Shown here one piece after another: positions 8,982-18,568 of a stretch of DNA of 64,000 nucleotides. The position numbers and the translations under genes are program-made. Source of the DNA: an uncultured Chlorobiaceae bacterium. GTDB taxonomy: Bacteria; Bacteroidota; Chlorobiia; Chlorobiales; Chlorobiaceae. The first letter of the stretch is position 1. Each line of letters begins with the position of its first letter. The notes under the pieces are model-generated. The model saw only the letters and a program-made list of their open reading frames with translations, was not told the origin of the DNA and ran no database searches. Where the stretch lies: NCBI GenBank assembly GCA_903917955.1, contig CAIXCO010000280.1, positions 1-64,000 on the forward strand, in the 5' to 3' direction.

Positions 8982-10583
8982 TTACCCGCCAAGCGACTCT
9001 TTTGCCTGCCGGAACACCTCTACAGAGACCATGGTGTCACCGTTACCCCGGGCAAAGGTTTCTGTGTTCTTCCGCACTTTTTTACGAACAAAGAAGGGCA
9101 CCTTCTTGAGCATGGTTTCTGCCTCATCGCTCCACTTCATCTCTCCCTCCTCTGCAATCGTCACAACATCGGCTGCGACCTCCGGTGATAGATGGTCATT
9201 ACTGGCAGACGGCTGTGGCTCTTCAGGGGATACGGATGCTTCGCTCTCCTCATATTCAAGACCAGCGTCACCGAAAAAGTCGATAAGATGCTTTTCGAGG
9301 CCAAGTTTGCAGGAGAGATAGACCCTGTCGGCAATAACATCGGCACCATCAAAACCAAAGAAGGGGTAGTAACCGAGCAGATGATTTTCAATATGGGTCG
9401 GTGGACAGACCACCATGCAGGGAACATCGAGCTTGCGGCAACTGTGACGCTCCATCTGTGTGCCACAAACCAGGTCAGGCATTTGATCGTCGATGATTTG
9501 TGCAACATCCTGGAACTTGTCGGTGACAATGAGTGCTCCGGGAAGGTAGCCCTCAAGCTCCTTGCGTACCCAATCGGCGTGACGCTCCAGATAGGTACCA
9601 GCACCGATAATCTGCATACCGAGTTCGTCGCGCAAAAACTTTACAAGGGCAACGGTATGGGTCGCGTCTCCAAAAACAAAGGCGCGTTTGTTGCTGAAAC
9701 TCTCCATGTCGGCTGTTCGGGCAAACCAGGGCACACCGCTTGGGGCACTCTGGCCGTCAAGCGAAAATTCGTGCATCTTGGGCATGGCAATCAGGGGAAC
9801 TCCCCGTTCAGCACCTGCCGCATTCAGCTTCTCGATCAGGGAGCGGAGCCATGCAAGCGTGGGCTCGACCCCGATCGGAGCTTCGTAGAGAGCTGGCATA
9901 TCGAAGGTGTCAGCAAGATATTCCGCCGCCGTTGTCCCAATTTCGCGATAAGGGGCGATATTAAGCCAAGCGGCTGGCAGTTTCCGAAGATCGTCAATGC
10001 TGGCTCCCCATGGGGCAACAACGTTGACCGCAATGCCAAGCGTCTGCAACATGCGCCGGATGCTTGTCAAGTTGGCACGCAAATGAAAACCAAGTGAGGT
10101 AAAGCCAAGCAGGTTCACTGAAGGCTGCGCTGTTTTCTCCTGGGCAACGGCATAGCGTTTCACCAGTTCGGTCAACAAGCCGTCAGCCGCTTCGTTTTCC
10201 GATACCCTGAAGGGGTTCAGCGCATAGACCAGAATTTTTTCCTTTGGTAAACCTGAATGGGCTGCCAGTTGATGAAGATCTTCCTGGAGAAGAGCCGTGC
10301 TGCAGCTCGGCGCAATAACGATAAGTTCAGGATTGTAGTGGTGATCGACCTGCTGAAGTGTTGCGGGAAGTCTCGATACTCCCTGGGCAAGGTCTCTTCC
10401 ACGAACCACACTGATCGACAAGCCGGGAAATTGCGGGGTTCGTTCAAGCATGGTATAGGTTGCCGTGATGTAATCATCTCCCTGGGGAGCATGATAGACG
10501 GTATGAACCCCTTTCATACTGTTGGTAACGCGGCTGATACCATGGAGGGCAGTGCCCTCGTAGAGCCAGAAAGCTAAGCGCAT
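8982..10583 (-). CDS. bchB: light-independent protochlorophyllide reductase subunit B, BchB
   Basis: The 533-aa subunit pairs with BchN to form the catalytic core that reduces ring D of protochlorophyllide without light. D36 (HAPQGDDY) matches the unusual aspartate that ligates the NB 4Fe-4S cluster in Rhodobacter. The long middle part is of the nitrogenase MoFe type (APSCSTALLQEDL, VNLLGFTSLGFH, RAFVFGDATHT). The end carries the small C-terminal PCP-red-like domain (MKWSDEAETMLKKVPFFVR) typical of BchB/ChlB. The start at 10583 gives the standard MRLAFWLYEGTALHG beginning. It lies 41 bp downstream of bchN. Confidence 0.96.
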   Translation of the reverse strand: MRLAFWLYEGTALHGISRVTNSMKGVHTVYHAPQGDDYITATYTMLERTPQFPGLSISVVRGRDLAQGVSRLPATLQQVDHHYNPELIVIAPSCSTALLQEDLHQLAAHSGLPKEKILVYALNPFRVSENEAADGLLTELVKRYAVAQEKTAQPSVNLLGFTSLGFHLRANLTSIRRMLQTLGIAVNVVAPWGASIDDLRKLPAAWLNIAPYREIGTTAAEYLADTFDMPALYEAPIGVEPTLAWLRSLIEKLNAAGAERGVPLIAMPKMHEFSLDGQSAPSGVPWFARTADMESFSNKRAFVFGDATHTVALVKFLRDELGMQIIGAGTYLERHADWVRKELEGYLPGALIVTDKFQDVAQIIDDQMPDLVCGTQMERHSCRKLDVPCMVVCPPTHIENHLLGYYPFFGFDGADVIADRVYLSCKLGLEKHLIDFFGDAGLEYEESEASVSPEEPQPSASNDHLSPEVAADVVTIAEEGEMKWSDEAETMLKKVPFFVRKKVRKNTETFARGNGDTMVSVEVFRQAKESLGG

Positions 10584-10624
10584 ACTCTTGTGTCGTTTGT
10601 TTATTGCATTTTCGGGTCGGTGAA

Positions 10625-11887
10625 TTATTCAGCGCTCGGCATGACTCCTTCAAGCCAGACCTCCCGGTCGAACGCTGGCAACTTGCTGCGGCGCTGGAGC
10701 GGTGAAACGAACATGTTGGCCAGAGTAACAACTCCCGACCAACTGTGAATGGACATCAGCATGAATTCCATGCTCCACTTCACAACAAAACCGTTGCCAA
10801 CAAAAGGGTTGGCCGTCATCAGCGAAGTGATGATCAAGTCGGGCTGGATGCGGCGGACATCCTCCAGTTGACGATGAAAATTTGGCTGCTCAACGACGCG
10901 AACACCATCAAGAGCCTCAAGTTCTCGCGCATGAAATTTTTTGTTGATATAGGCACTGCTGCATTCGACCACATCGGCCCCGGCACTGTGGAGAAAACGT
11001 GCAAGCGGCAATTCCATCATAGTATCGGCGGTCAAAAAAACTTTTTTGCCTTTAAGAAGCTCCGTCTGATTGCGGATCTTCTCCCATGCAGCTTTTTCAC
11101 GGTCACGAAGATCGACAGTAATCCCGAATTCGCGGGCAAGATCCTCCCAGAAGGCTCGCGTACCATCGGGACCGAAAGGAAAGAGTGAATGAAGTACGCT
11201 GGCGCCGCGTTCACGGGCAAGCTTGACGGCAACCCTTGAAAGATAGGGTTGAATCGGTGCAAGAACGGTATCGGGGCCAATGGCTGGCATTTTGTCGAAA
11301 CGGGACTCAGGAAGAAACCCGCCGACCGAAATTCCGAGCGCTTCGGCCTCTGCTCTGAGGTCATCAGCCGTCACGTCGTTGACCGAGCCAAGGAAAACCA
11401 CGCTTTTCTGACCTGCCGGTGCTACGGGACAGAAAGGAACAAGAGCGGAGAGCACCGAGTCCTCTGCCTGGGTAAAATTATAGACCAGACCGCTTGCAGG
11501 CACAAAAAGTACCGGCACATCTGGCGTACTGAGCAGATGGGCAAGCCCCTTGAAATCAACCTTCATCACCTCGGGAGTACACGAAGAGAGAAGAAAAATC
11601 ACCGATGGATTATGGTCGGCCTTGATTTCACGGATAATTTCCTCGAGGGTCGGTTCATTCTTTGAAAGATCGCCCTCCTCCATAAGGGCAATACCAAAGC
11701 GCGGCTTGGCAAAAATCATCATGCCGAGAGCATTCTGCAAAAAATGGGCGCAGGTATGTGTGCCAAGCACAAGAAAAAAGCTGTCCTTGATTTTCTGGTA
11801 CATCCAGCCAACACAGGCAAGACCACAAAAACTATGCGTAACGTTATCTTCCTTGATAACCTGAATATCTCGGGAAAGCTGCATCAT
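10625..11887 (-). CDS. bchN: light-independent protochlorophyllide reductase subunit N, BchN
   Basis: The 420-aa subunit is the first gene of the bchNBL operon. C21 (HSFCGL), C46 (THTCAHF) and C103 (LLSSCTPEV) match the three cysteines that, with the aspartate from BchB, hold the NB cluster. The body has the MoFe-protein-like fold, with KGKKVFLTADTMMELPLARFL and the final PLQRRSKLPAFDREVWLEG segment. Two adjacent ATG codons are possible starts (11887 and 11884). The 96-bp gap upstream, next to the end of the thiamine-binding-type gene, probably holds the operon promoter, but I could not fix -35/-10 boxes with confidence. Confidence 0.95.
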   Translation of the reverse strand: MMQLSRDIQVIKEDNVTHSFCGLACVGWMYQKIKDSFFLVLGTHTCAHFLQNALGMMIFAKPRFGIALMEEGDLSKNEPTLEEIIREIKADHNPSVIFLLSSCTPEVMKVDFKGLAHLLSTPDVPVLFVPASGLVYNFTQAEDSVLSALVPFCPVAPAGQKSVVFLGSVNDVTADDLRAEAEALGISVGGFLPESRFDKMPAIGPDTVLAPIQPYLSRVAVKLARERGASVLHSLFPFGPDGTRAFWEDLAREFGITVDLRDREKAAWEKIRNQTELLKGKKVFLTADTMMELPLARFLHSAGADVVECSSAYINKKFHARELEALDGVRVVEQPNFHRQLEDVRRIQPDLIITSLMTANPFVGNGFVVKWSMEFMLMSIHSWSGVVTLANMFVSPLQRRSKLPAFDREVWLEGVMPSAE

Positions 11888-11983
11888 GACTGTTTTCTTT
11901 TGAGAGTTACTGCCCGCAATAAAGCTGTGTTATAGATGCCAAACGTAAAGAGAGGTGAAGATAAAATATTTTCAGTAATCCCC

Positions 11984-12304
11984 CTACTCTTCCGCTCCCC
12001 TCGCCTGGACTATTTTCGCTTTGACTGAAGCACTTTTTTCGCCAAGGCGGACAGCCCGATCACGACGGTCATCAATCTTCATAACCGTATAGACACGCTT
12101 GCCGCCCTGACTGAACGAGTACTCATGAAGCTTTAGCGCGAGATCGAACAGCAGGGGCGCCGGCCCTTCAACCGTCGTCCCCATATCGTGAAGCCTGAAA
12201 CTGCAACCGCTTGCGGCAAGAAGCTCCTGTAATCCGGCAACAAAGCCGCTCAGGCTTCCCTCCTTGCTGTCGAGAGGAAGAACTGCGATATCCATCAATG
12301 CCAT
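11984..12304 (-). CDS. MTH1187/YkoF-like thiamine-binding family protein (DUF77)
   Basis: The 106-aa protein has the ferredoxin-like fold pattern of the DUF77/MTH1187 family: MDIAVLPLD at the start, SGCSFRLHDMGTTVEG in the middle (the conserved MGT-x-VEG) and a final basic helix (VKAKIVQARG). Family members bind thiamine or related compounds and form tetramers; the cellular role is unclear. It lies 17 bp downstream of purA on the same strand and upstream of bchN. No link to pigment synthesis is visible beyond position. Confidence 0.75.
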   Translation of the reverse strand: MALMDIAVLPLDSKEGSLSGFVAGLQELLAASGCSFRLHDMGTTVEGPAPLLFDLALKLHEYSFSQGGKRVYTVMKIDDRRDRAVRLGEKSASVKAKIVQARGAEE

Positions 12305-12320
12305 AACAAGAGTGGTTTAT

Positions 12321-13625
12321 TCATCTGAAAACCGTCTCTTCACGTCCCGGACCGACCGATATGAAAGTAACAGGTACCTGCAGCTCATCTTCAAGGAAAG
12401 TGACATAGTTCTGCGCTTCGGGCTGCATATCGGAAAAGTTTCGGGCTTGCACGTTCGATGCCATCCACCCCTTCATGGTGGTGAAAAACGGCGTCACCCT
12501 CGAAAGTGTCTGATGATCAGTAGGAAAATCATGGATCTCCTTGCCGTCGAGCATATAGGAGGTGCAAACCTTGATCTCCTCAAAGGTGTCAAGCACATCA
12601 AGCTTGGTGAGCGCAATTTCCGTCACCCCGTTAATGACAAGCGAATAGCGGAGAGCCACAAGGTCGATCCAGCCGCAGCGGCGTTTTCTTCCGGTTGTAG
12701 CGCCAAACTCATGGCCAATACGACCAAGACGCTCCCCTGTTTCATCAAGAAGTTCCGAGGGAAATGCTCCATTGCCGACCCTGGTCATGTAAGCCTTGCA
12801 GACACCGATCACCTTGCCAATATAATTCGGTGCTATGCCTGAGCCGGTGCAGGCTCCTCCTGAAGTAGGATTTGAAGAGGTCACGTAAGGATAGGTTCCA
12901 TGATCAACATCAAGCAGACAGCCCTGGGCACCTTCTAGCAGGACAGTTTTTCCCTCCTGGAGCTGGCGGTTCAGGTAAAGTTGGGTATTGGTCACATAAG
13001 GATCGATAATCTTGTCGAACTCTTCGTACTCGCGCACCATGGCTTCGACATCAATCTCTTCCTTCTCATAAATATTCTTGAATAGCTTGTTCTTGGCTGC
13101 CAGGTTTTCACGAAGCTTCTCCTGCAAAACTTCCGCACTGAGCAAGTCAACAACCCTGATTCCCTTTCGGGCAAACTTGTCTTCATAACTCGGACCGATA
13201 CCTCGGCCAGTTGTCCCTATTTTTTGATCACCCTGGGCACTTTCATGCAGGGTGTCGAGCAGTTTGTGATAGGGCATGATAAGGTGAGCATTATGACTGA
13301 TAAACAGCCGGCCCGTCACCTCGTAACCAAGCTCCTCGACCTTTTTGATCTCATCGAGCAGTGCCACTGGATCAATGACCACACCATTACCGATAACACA
13401 AACACATCCTTTATTAAAAATTCCAGAGGGAATCAGGTGCAGAACGACGGTTTTATTATCGAAACAGATGGTATGACCGGCATTCGCCCCACCCTGATAA
13501 CGGACAACAATATCATACTTGTCCGAAAGGTAATCCACAAGCTTTCCTTTGCCTTCATCACCGAACTGCGTGCCGACAATAACCGTTGCCGACTGTGACG
13601 GAGTCCTGAATTTTTTTGATTCCAC
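12321..13625 (-). CDS. purA: adenylosuccinate synthetase
   Basis: The 434-aa enzyme joins IMP and aspartate using GTP in AMP synthesis. Seen: the N-terminal GTQFGDEGKGKLVDYL loop that binds GTP and IMP, NAGHTI, IGTTGRGIGPSYEDK, LEGAQGCLLDVDHGTYPYVT, and GRKRRCGWIDLVAL. All are diagnostic. It starts 11 bp after engB ends, and the two are probably one transcript continuing into the thiamine-binding-type gene. The start gives a short polar leader (MESKKFRTPSQSA) before the first beta strand, which is normal for some lineages. Confidence 0.96.
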   Translation of the reverse strand: MESKKFRTPSQSATVIVGTQFGDEGKGKLVDYLSDKYDIVVRYQGGANAGHTICFDNKTVVLHLIPSGIFNKGCVCVIGNGVVIDPVALLDEIKKVEELGYEVTGRLFISHNAHLIMPYHKLLDTLHESAQGDQKIGTTGRGIGPSYEDKFARKGIRVVDLLSAEVLQEKLRENLAAKNKLFKNIYEKEEIDVEAMVREYEEFDKIIDPYVTNTQLYLNRQLQEGKTVLLEGAQGCLLDVDHGTYPYVTSSNPTSGGACTGSGIAPNYIGKVIGVCKAYMTRVGNGAFPSELLDETGERLGRIGHEFGATTGRKRRCGWIDLVALRYSLVINGVTEIALTKLDVLDTFEEIKVCTSYMLDGKEIHDFPTDHQTLSRVTPFFTTMKGWMASNVQARNFSDMQPEAQNYVTFLEDELQVPVTFISVGPGREETVFR

Positions 13626-13636
13626 GACGATTGTTT

Positions 13637-14218
13637 TTATTGACAGATATAATGATCAAAATGAGCCAGAAGCTCACCCTTTCCCTTGCCTGAAAACGAT
13701 GAATAATTTACAATAAATTTGGCTTTAGCCGCGCAACTTTCCATAATACGGCTGGTTTGTACCTTTTCCTTCTGCGTAAGCTTGTCATACTTGGTCATCA
13801 CGATAGCGTAAGGCTTGTCGTGAGCCTCAAGAAAGCTGATCATCGCCCTGTCGGACTGCATGGCCGGATGGCGGGAGTCGAGAAGCAGCACGACCAGCGA
13901 GATAGTGCGCCGTTGCAGGATATAAGAGGAGAGAAGAGTGCCCCACAAGGCCTTCTCGGCATGACCAACAGCCGCATAACCATAACCGGGAAGATCAACA
14001 AAATAAAGATCGCTGTTGACAAGAAAATAGTTGATCAATCTTGTTTTTCCTGGTGTGGAACTGGTTTTGGCAAGGCCTTTTATCCCTGTGAGGGAGTTGA
14101 GCAGCGTCGATTTTCCGACATTGGAGCGTCCTGCAAAAACAATTTCGGGAAATGATTCTTCCGGAAGCCCGGAAAGAGCAGAAACACTGATGTGAAAGGT
14201 GGAATTAACAATTTTCAT
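13637..14218 (-). CDS. engB: ribosome biogenesis GTPase EngB (YihA/YsxC)
   Basis: The 193-aa GTPase acts in large-subunit assembly. Motifs: G1 at residues 30-38 (GRSNVGKST), G2 SSTPGKT, G3 DLPGYGYA, and G4 TKYDK. The length matches the family. It is divergent from cysS with a 144-bp gap that should hold both promoters, and leads into purA. Confidence 0.94.
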   Translation of the reverse strand: MKIVNSTFHISVSALSGLPEESFPEIVFAGRSNVGKSTLLNSLTGIKGLAKTSSTPGKTRLINYFLVNSDLYFVDLPGYGYAAVGHAEKALWGTLLSSYILQRRTISLVVLLLDSRHPAMQSDRAMISFLEAHDKPYAIVMTKYDKLTQKEKVQTSRIMESCAAKAKFIVNYSSFSGKGKGELLAHFDHYICQ

Positions 14219-14362
14219 ACAAAAAGAGCGGTCACAAAAAAAGAGCTATAAAAAAGGAAGCTAAAAACCTTGCGTTAAAAACCCAAATGTTTAACTTTCA
14301 TCGGGCCATTCAGGCGTACTAGACCCTCATTTCACCATAAGAAAAAGGCAGAACAGCAGAAG

Positions 14363-15817
14363 ATGTCACTCTTCATTTATAACTCCCTCGGCAGAACAAA
14401 AGAGAAATTCGAACCCCTCCACCCGGGGATTGTAACCATGTATGTATGCGGGCCAACCGTCTATGGCCATGCCCACCTTGGCCATGCAAAAAGCTATGTC
14501 TCATTTGACGTAGTCGTTCGCTGGCTTCGCCATAGCGGGTACCGGGTCAAGTATGTGCAGAACATTACTGATGTGGGTCACCTGACTGATGACGCCGATG
14601 AAGGCGAGGACAAAATCATAAAACAGTCGCGCCTCGAACAAACCGACCCCATGGAAATTTCGCAGTTCTACACCCGAAGTTTCTATCATGATATGGATCA
14701 AATGGCGGTTCTTCGCCCCAATATTGCTCCCGCTGCCACAGCCCATATTCCCGAGCAGATTGCCCTGGTTGAGCGGTTGATAAAAACCGGCCACGCCTAC
14801 GAGGTCAATGGGAACGTCTATTTCTCTGTCGCATCGTTTCCGGCCTATGGCAAACTTTCGGGACGCACTGACCAGGATGCACTGCAATCAGGTGCAAGGG
14901 TAGAGTTACGCTCCGAAAAACGCCACCCTTCCGATTTTGCACTCTGGAAAAAGGCCGATGAGCAGCACCTGATGAAATGGAACTCTCAATGGAGTCTCGG
15001 CTATCCCGGCTGGCATCTGGAGTGTTCGGCAATGTCGATGAAGTATCTTGGAGAGACGATTGATATTCACGGTGGAGGGATGGAGAACAAGTTTCCTCAC
15101 CACGACTGTGAAATCGCCCAATCAGAATCGGTAACCGGCAAACCCTACGTCAGGTTCTGGATGCACAACAACATGGTGACCATCAATGGAATAAAAATGG
15201 GGAAGTCCCTGAAAAACTCTGTCAATTTGAACGAGATTTTCAACAATATCGACCCGCTGGTCATCCGCTTCTTTATTTTGCAATCCCACTACCGATCACA
15301 ACTTGATTATTCCGAAACCGCTATTAAGGCATCAGCAACCGGACTTGAAAAACTCCATGAGAGCCGGCGGCGACTTCGGGAACAAAGCCCGGGAAGCGGA
15401 ACTTTCGAGAGTGCAGAATTCCTGCAACGCTTTACTGATGCAATGGATGATGATTTCAACACTCCGATAGCCATTGCGGTGCTGTTCGACTTCTCCAAAT
15501 CGCTGAACGCGGCCCTTGATCGTATCGAAGGCATATCAGAAAGCTCCCGGCAAGAGGCAGAGGCTTTTTTTGACAAAGCTGGGCGAGAGATTCTCGGTAT
15601 AGTGCAGGACGGCGGCCAATCAGGAAACCGGGGTGAAGAATTAAGCGGCCAAAAACTCAACTGCGTGATGGAGATTCTGCTTGAACTGCGGGCTGATGCC
15701 AGAAAAAACAGGGATTTTTCCCTCAGCGACAAAATACGCGACCAGCTCCTTGATGCCGGAATCGAAATCAAGGATACAAAAGAGGGTGCGAGCTGGTCAA
15801 TAAAAAATGGGCTCTAA
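14363..15817 (+). CDS. cysS: cysteinyl-tRNA synthetase
   Basis: The 484-aa class I synthetase charges tRNA-Cys. Seen: zinc ligand C29 in YVCGPTVY, the HIGH-like motif HLGH, the later zinc site WHLECSAMS with HGGG..N..PHH.CEIAQSE, and the KMSKS-like motif KMGKSLKN. The C-terminal DALR-type helical domain (ELRADARKNRDFSLSDKIRD) is complete. The start fits the usual MSLFIYNSLGRTKE beginning. The stop overlaps the end of the convergent guanylyltransferase gene by 4 bp. Confidence 0.96.
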   Translation: MSLFIYNSLGRTKEKFEPLHPGIVTMYVCGPTVYGHAHLGHAKSYVSFDVVVRWLRHSGYRVKYVQNITDVGHLTDDADEGEDKIIKQSRLEQTDPMEISQFYTRSFYHDMDQMAVLRPNIAPAATAHIPEQIALVERLIKTGHAYEVNGNVYFSVASFPAYGKLSGRTDQDALQSGARVELRSEKRHPSDFALWKKADEQHLMKWNSQWSLGYPGWHLECSAMSMKYLGETIDIHGGGMENKFPHHDCEIAQSESVTGKPYVRFWMHNNMVTINGIKMGKSLKNSVNLNEIFNNIDPLVIRFFILQSHYRSQLDYSETAIKASATGLEKLHESRRRLREQSPGSGTFESAEFLQRFTDAMDDDFNTPIAIAVLFDFSKSLNAALDRIEGISESSRQEAEAFFDKAGREILGIVQDGGQSGNRGEELSGQKLNCVMEILLELRADARKNRDFSLSDKIRDQLLDAGIEIKDTKEGASWSIKNGL

Positions 15818-16935
15818 AGGTACTCTTCAAGCCCTTCACGCCGAAGAGCGTCAACAACGTTACCTACCCGGTGCGAGTGCCCCTTGCTGCAAACAAGGAG
15901 TGCGTCATCGGTCTCGACAATGATCACATCACGAAGTCCTATGGTGCAGACCACCTTCCCTGCCGTTTTTTTGACAAAAACATTATCGCAGTCGAGCTGC
16001 ACCACCAGGCTGTCGGGCAACTCCCCTGCCACAGCATTGCGGTTACCGGCTACTTTGAGAACTTCATCCCAGCAGCCGAGATCAGACCAGCCAAATTCTC
16101 CCGCCAGCACAAAAACCGTTTCGGCCTTCTCCATGATGCCGTAATCAATGGAGAGAGGATGAATCCAGGAGTAGACGTCTTCAATGACTTCACGCTCACT
16201 CTCCGATCCAAGGCTCTCGTAAATGGCAAGCAAATCCTTGTATAAATCGGGCATGGAACGCTCAAATTCCCTCTCTATGACATCAATGTGCCAAATAAAA
16301 ACCCCGCTGTTCCAGTAAAAATCCTTGCTTTCCAGAAACTCGACCGCCGTCGCAGCGTCTGGCTTTTCAGCAAATGCTTTTACCCTGAAGAGCAAAAAAT
16401 CGCACCGATCTGAAAAAGCCATCGGAATAGAACGCTGTGCGTCCACCTGAATATATCCGTAAGCAGTTTCTGGGCGATCGGCTGTAATGCCAATGGTTAC
16501 AAGAGCTTTTTTTTCACTGGCGATCTCTATACCTGCCTCAAGAATTTTAATAAAGGCCTCTTCATCAAGCACAAAATGGTCTGAAGGAAGCACAATGGTT
16601 ATCGCATCGGGATCACGTTTTTTGATATGAGCCGTTGCAAGGGCAATGCAAGGAGCGGTATGGCGATGGGAGGGCTCAACGATGATGTTGTCTCGATTGA
16701 AACTGCCAAGAGAATCCGAAAGAATCGTTCGTCCCAACTCGCAGGTAATGATGAAAATATTCTCCTCACGGACCAATGCGGAGATACGACGGACGGTTGT
16801 TGCGACCATTGTTCCATCGTCCAACAGATCAACAAATTGCTTTGGCATTTTTTTCCTTGAAAGGGGCCAAAGTTTTTTGCCTATCCCGCCCGCCATGATA
16901 ACGGCATAGACATGCAGACTTGAACCATTACTCAT
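15814..16935 (-). CDS. manC: mannose-1-phosphate guanylyltransferase-type nucleotidyltransferase
   Basis: The 373-aa protein has the nucleotidyltransferase signature AGGIGKKLWPLSRKKMPKQF, with K replacing the common T-R of GTRLWP. It also has the catalytic LPSDHFV loop, TAYGYIQ, FAEKPD, FYWNSGVFIW and SIDYGIMEKAE, the ManC/RfbM pattern. It should make GDP-mannose from mannose-1-phosphate and GTP for polysaccharides or glycans. The C-terminal cupin isomerase domain of bifunctional ManC is absent, so it is the monofunctional form. It is convergent with cysS and divergent from rsmG. Confidence 0.88.
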   Translation of the reverse strand: MSNGSSLHVYAVIMAGGIGKKLWPLSRKKMPKQFVDLLDDGTMVATTVRRISALVREENIFIITCELGRTILSDSLGSFNRDNIIVEPSHRHTAPCIALATAHIKKRDPDAITIVLPSDHFVLDEEAFIKILEAGIEIASEKKALVTIGITADRPETAYGYIQVDAQRSIPMAFSDRCDFLLFRVKAFAEKPDAATAVEFLESKDFYWNSGVFIWHIDVIEREFERSMPDLYKDLLAIYESLGSESEREVIEDVYSWIHPLSIDYGIMEKAETVFVLAGEFGWSDLGCWDEVLKVAGNRNAVAGELPDSLVVQLDCDNVFVKKTAGKVVCTIGLRDVIIVETDDALLVCSKGHSHRVGNVVDALRREGLEEYL

Positions 16936-17339
16936 AAAACGCCCTCTTTTGTTCGTATTTTCCTAAGAAACTCATGTCAAATATTACAAAATTCGGACTC
17001 TTCTTCCTGATGACTACCTGTACTCCAGAGTTTGTATCTCACAAAAAAGAAGAGGCTTATTGAATTTGTTTCAAAGAAACTCCCCTTGAACACCAAACAA
17101 ATCGTTAAGTTACCCCCTTGGCGAGCCGTATAAACTCTAAAGTTTTGAGAGTAAAGAAAAAAAAGAGTTATTGAATTGTTCCCCAAAAAACAGTCACCGA
17201 CACGATGTAAAAGTAATTTACAATTATTTTTATTGAAAGAAGTGACTGCATCGCAGCAAAAAAAAACTGGCAATTTGTCATTCGTTGTAAAATATTGTTT
17301 TTTGGGGGTAAACTCTTGAACAGAACGGATTAGACACTT
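16936..17339. other. 404-bp AT-rich intergenic region with repeated and inverted motifs, no convincing gene
   Basis: This divergent gap between manC and rsmG should hold both promoters. It contains the element TTGAATTGTTCCCCAAAAAA at 17171-17190 (continuing CAGT), a related copy of its left half near 17058-17085, and an inverted partner (ATTGTTTTTTGGGGG) at 17294-17308. A CAGTCAC/GTGACTG inverted pair at 17191-17197 and 17241-17247 lies between them. The 16-base core TTCCCCAAAAAACAGT recurs at 48584-48599. The open frame at 16977-17375 (minus) has low-complexity composition and no recognisable family, so I do not call it. Confidence 0.5.
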
Positions 17340-18002
17340 ATGGAACGACACAATGATGATCTCTCGATACTGCATGCATTATGTGCTGAACAGGCTATAG
17401 AGGTCGATCTTGAAACACTTCAACAACTGGTACGCTATGGCGAATGCCTCGAAAAGTGGAACGAAAAAATTAACCTGATCAGCCGGAAAGAGGACGCACC
17501 GGTCATCATCAAACACATTTTTCATTCACTCCTGATCAGCCTTCACCATAAGTTCAGCGATAATGAGCATGTTCTTGATCTCGGAACAGGGGGAGGACTG
17601 CCGGGCATTCCGCTCTCTCTCCTTTTTCCCCGCACCCGCTTTCTTCTCGTTGATGCGACCGGAAAGAAAATTGCTGCCTGTCAGGCCATGATCAAGGAAC
17701 TTGGCATAACCAATGCCGTCGCTCTGCATACGAGGGTAGAGGAACTCAAGGGGGTTATGTTTGATACAATACTTTCAAGACAGGTGGCACCTCTCGACAA
17801 GCTCTGCGGTTATGCAGGGAGGCTTTTAAAGCCTAGCGGTACGATGATTTGCCTGAAGGGAGGAAATCTCGACAAGGAGATTGCGAGCGCACTGAAATCG
17901 AGCAAGGATCATGAAGGATTTCCCGCCAGAATAGAGTTGCATCCAATACAGGGCGTCAGCCCCTTTTTCTCTGAAAAACAGATAGTCATTGCCCGCGGAT
18001 AA
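17340..18002 (+). CDS. rsmG: 16S rRNA (guanine-527-N7)-methyltransferase RsmG
   Basis: The 220-aa SAM-dependent methyltransferase shows the RsmG motif I VLDLGTGGGLPGIPL, preceded by the family's KWNEKINL(I)S and HIFHSLL segments and followed by SRQVAPLDKL. It methylates G527 in the 530 loop of 16S rRNA; loss gives low-level streptomycin resistance in other bacteria. The gene is convergent with rplQ, with a 61-bp gap. Confidence 0.93.
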   Translation: MERHNDDLSILHALCAEQAIEVDLETLQQLVRYGECLEKWNEKINLISRKEDAPVIIKHIFHSLLISLHHKFSDNEHVLDLGTGGGLPGIPLSLLFPRTRFLLVDATGKKIAACQAMIKELGITNAVALHTRVEELKGVMFDTILSRQVAPLDKLCGYAGRLLKPSGTMICLKGGNLDKEIASALKSSKDHEGFPARIELHPIQGVSPFFSEKQIVIARG

Positions 18003-18063
18003 AAACTTTTCCACAAGCAATGACTAACGATAGCTCTCAAAAAAAGGATTCGAACGGAGTCGA

Positions 18064-18522
18064 TCAGACGGCGGAAGCAACGGATGCTTCTGCTGTTTTC
18101 TTTGAACCCTGAACTCGTTTTGCGCGATCCTGCTTGCCAGTACTTTGGCTTGCTGATGGTGCTTCCTGATAATCGACAAGCTCAATGACGGCCATTTTAG
18201 CTGCATCACCAAAACGGGGAGCAAGCTTGATGACGCGAGTGTAACCACCCTGACGGGTACCCACTTTGGCCACAATCTCTTCAAAAAGAATTCTTACGGC
18301 CTGTTTGTCGCGGATGTTTTTAAAAACTTCACGCTGGGCATGAACCGTCCCTTTACGGGCCTTGGTAATGAGCTTTTCTACAACCCTGCGAGTCTCTTTG
18401 GCTTTTGCCTCTGTCGTTTCAATACGCTTGTAGACAAGCAGTTGTGTTGACAGGTTGCTGAGCGTCGCCTTTCTATGGGCTGCGGTTCTTCCAAGTTTTC
18501 TTACCGGCTTAGTTTTACGCAT
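18064..18522 (-). CDS. rplQ: 50S ribosomal protein L17
   Basis: The 152-aa protein has the complete L17 core (RKLGRTAAHRKATLSNLSTQLL, RVVEKLITKARKG, TRQGGYTRVIKLAPRFGDAA). It adds a C-terminal Ala/Ser/Lys-rich tail of about 30 residues beyond the ~120-aa core. It is the last gene of the alpha operon, 46 bp after rpoA. L17 binds near the peptide exit tunnel. Confidence 0.96.
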   Translation of the reverse strand: MRKTKPVRKLGRTAAHRKATLSNLSTQLLVYKRIETTEAKAKETRRVVEKLITKARKGTVHAQREVFKNIRDKQAVRILFEEIVAKVGTRQGGYTRVIKLAPRFGDAAKMAVIELVDYQEAPSASQSTGKQDRAKRVQGSKKTAEASVASAV

Positions 18523-18568
18523 GTCTATTTCCTGATCTCAATAATTCAAAAAAACGGTTACGATTTAA

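Noticed and set aside
9192..10097. 301-codon plus-strand frame antisense to bchB
   Set aside because: Complete bchB on the minus strand explains the DNA; the antisense frame has no recognisable domain.
16977..17375. 132-codon minus-strand frame in the manC-rsmG gap
   Set aside because: It overlaps the rsmG start, is low in complexity, has no ribosome-binding site that I can see and resembles no family; the gap is better read as promoters and repeats.
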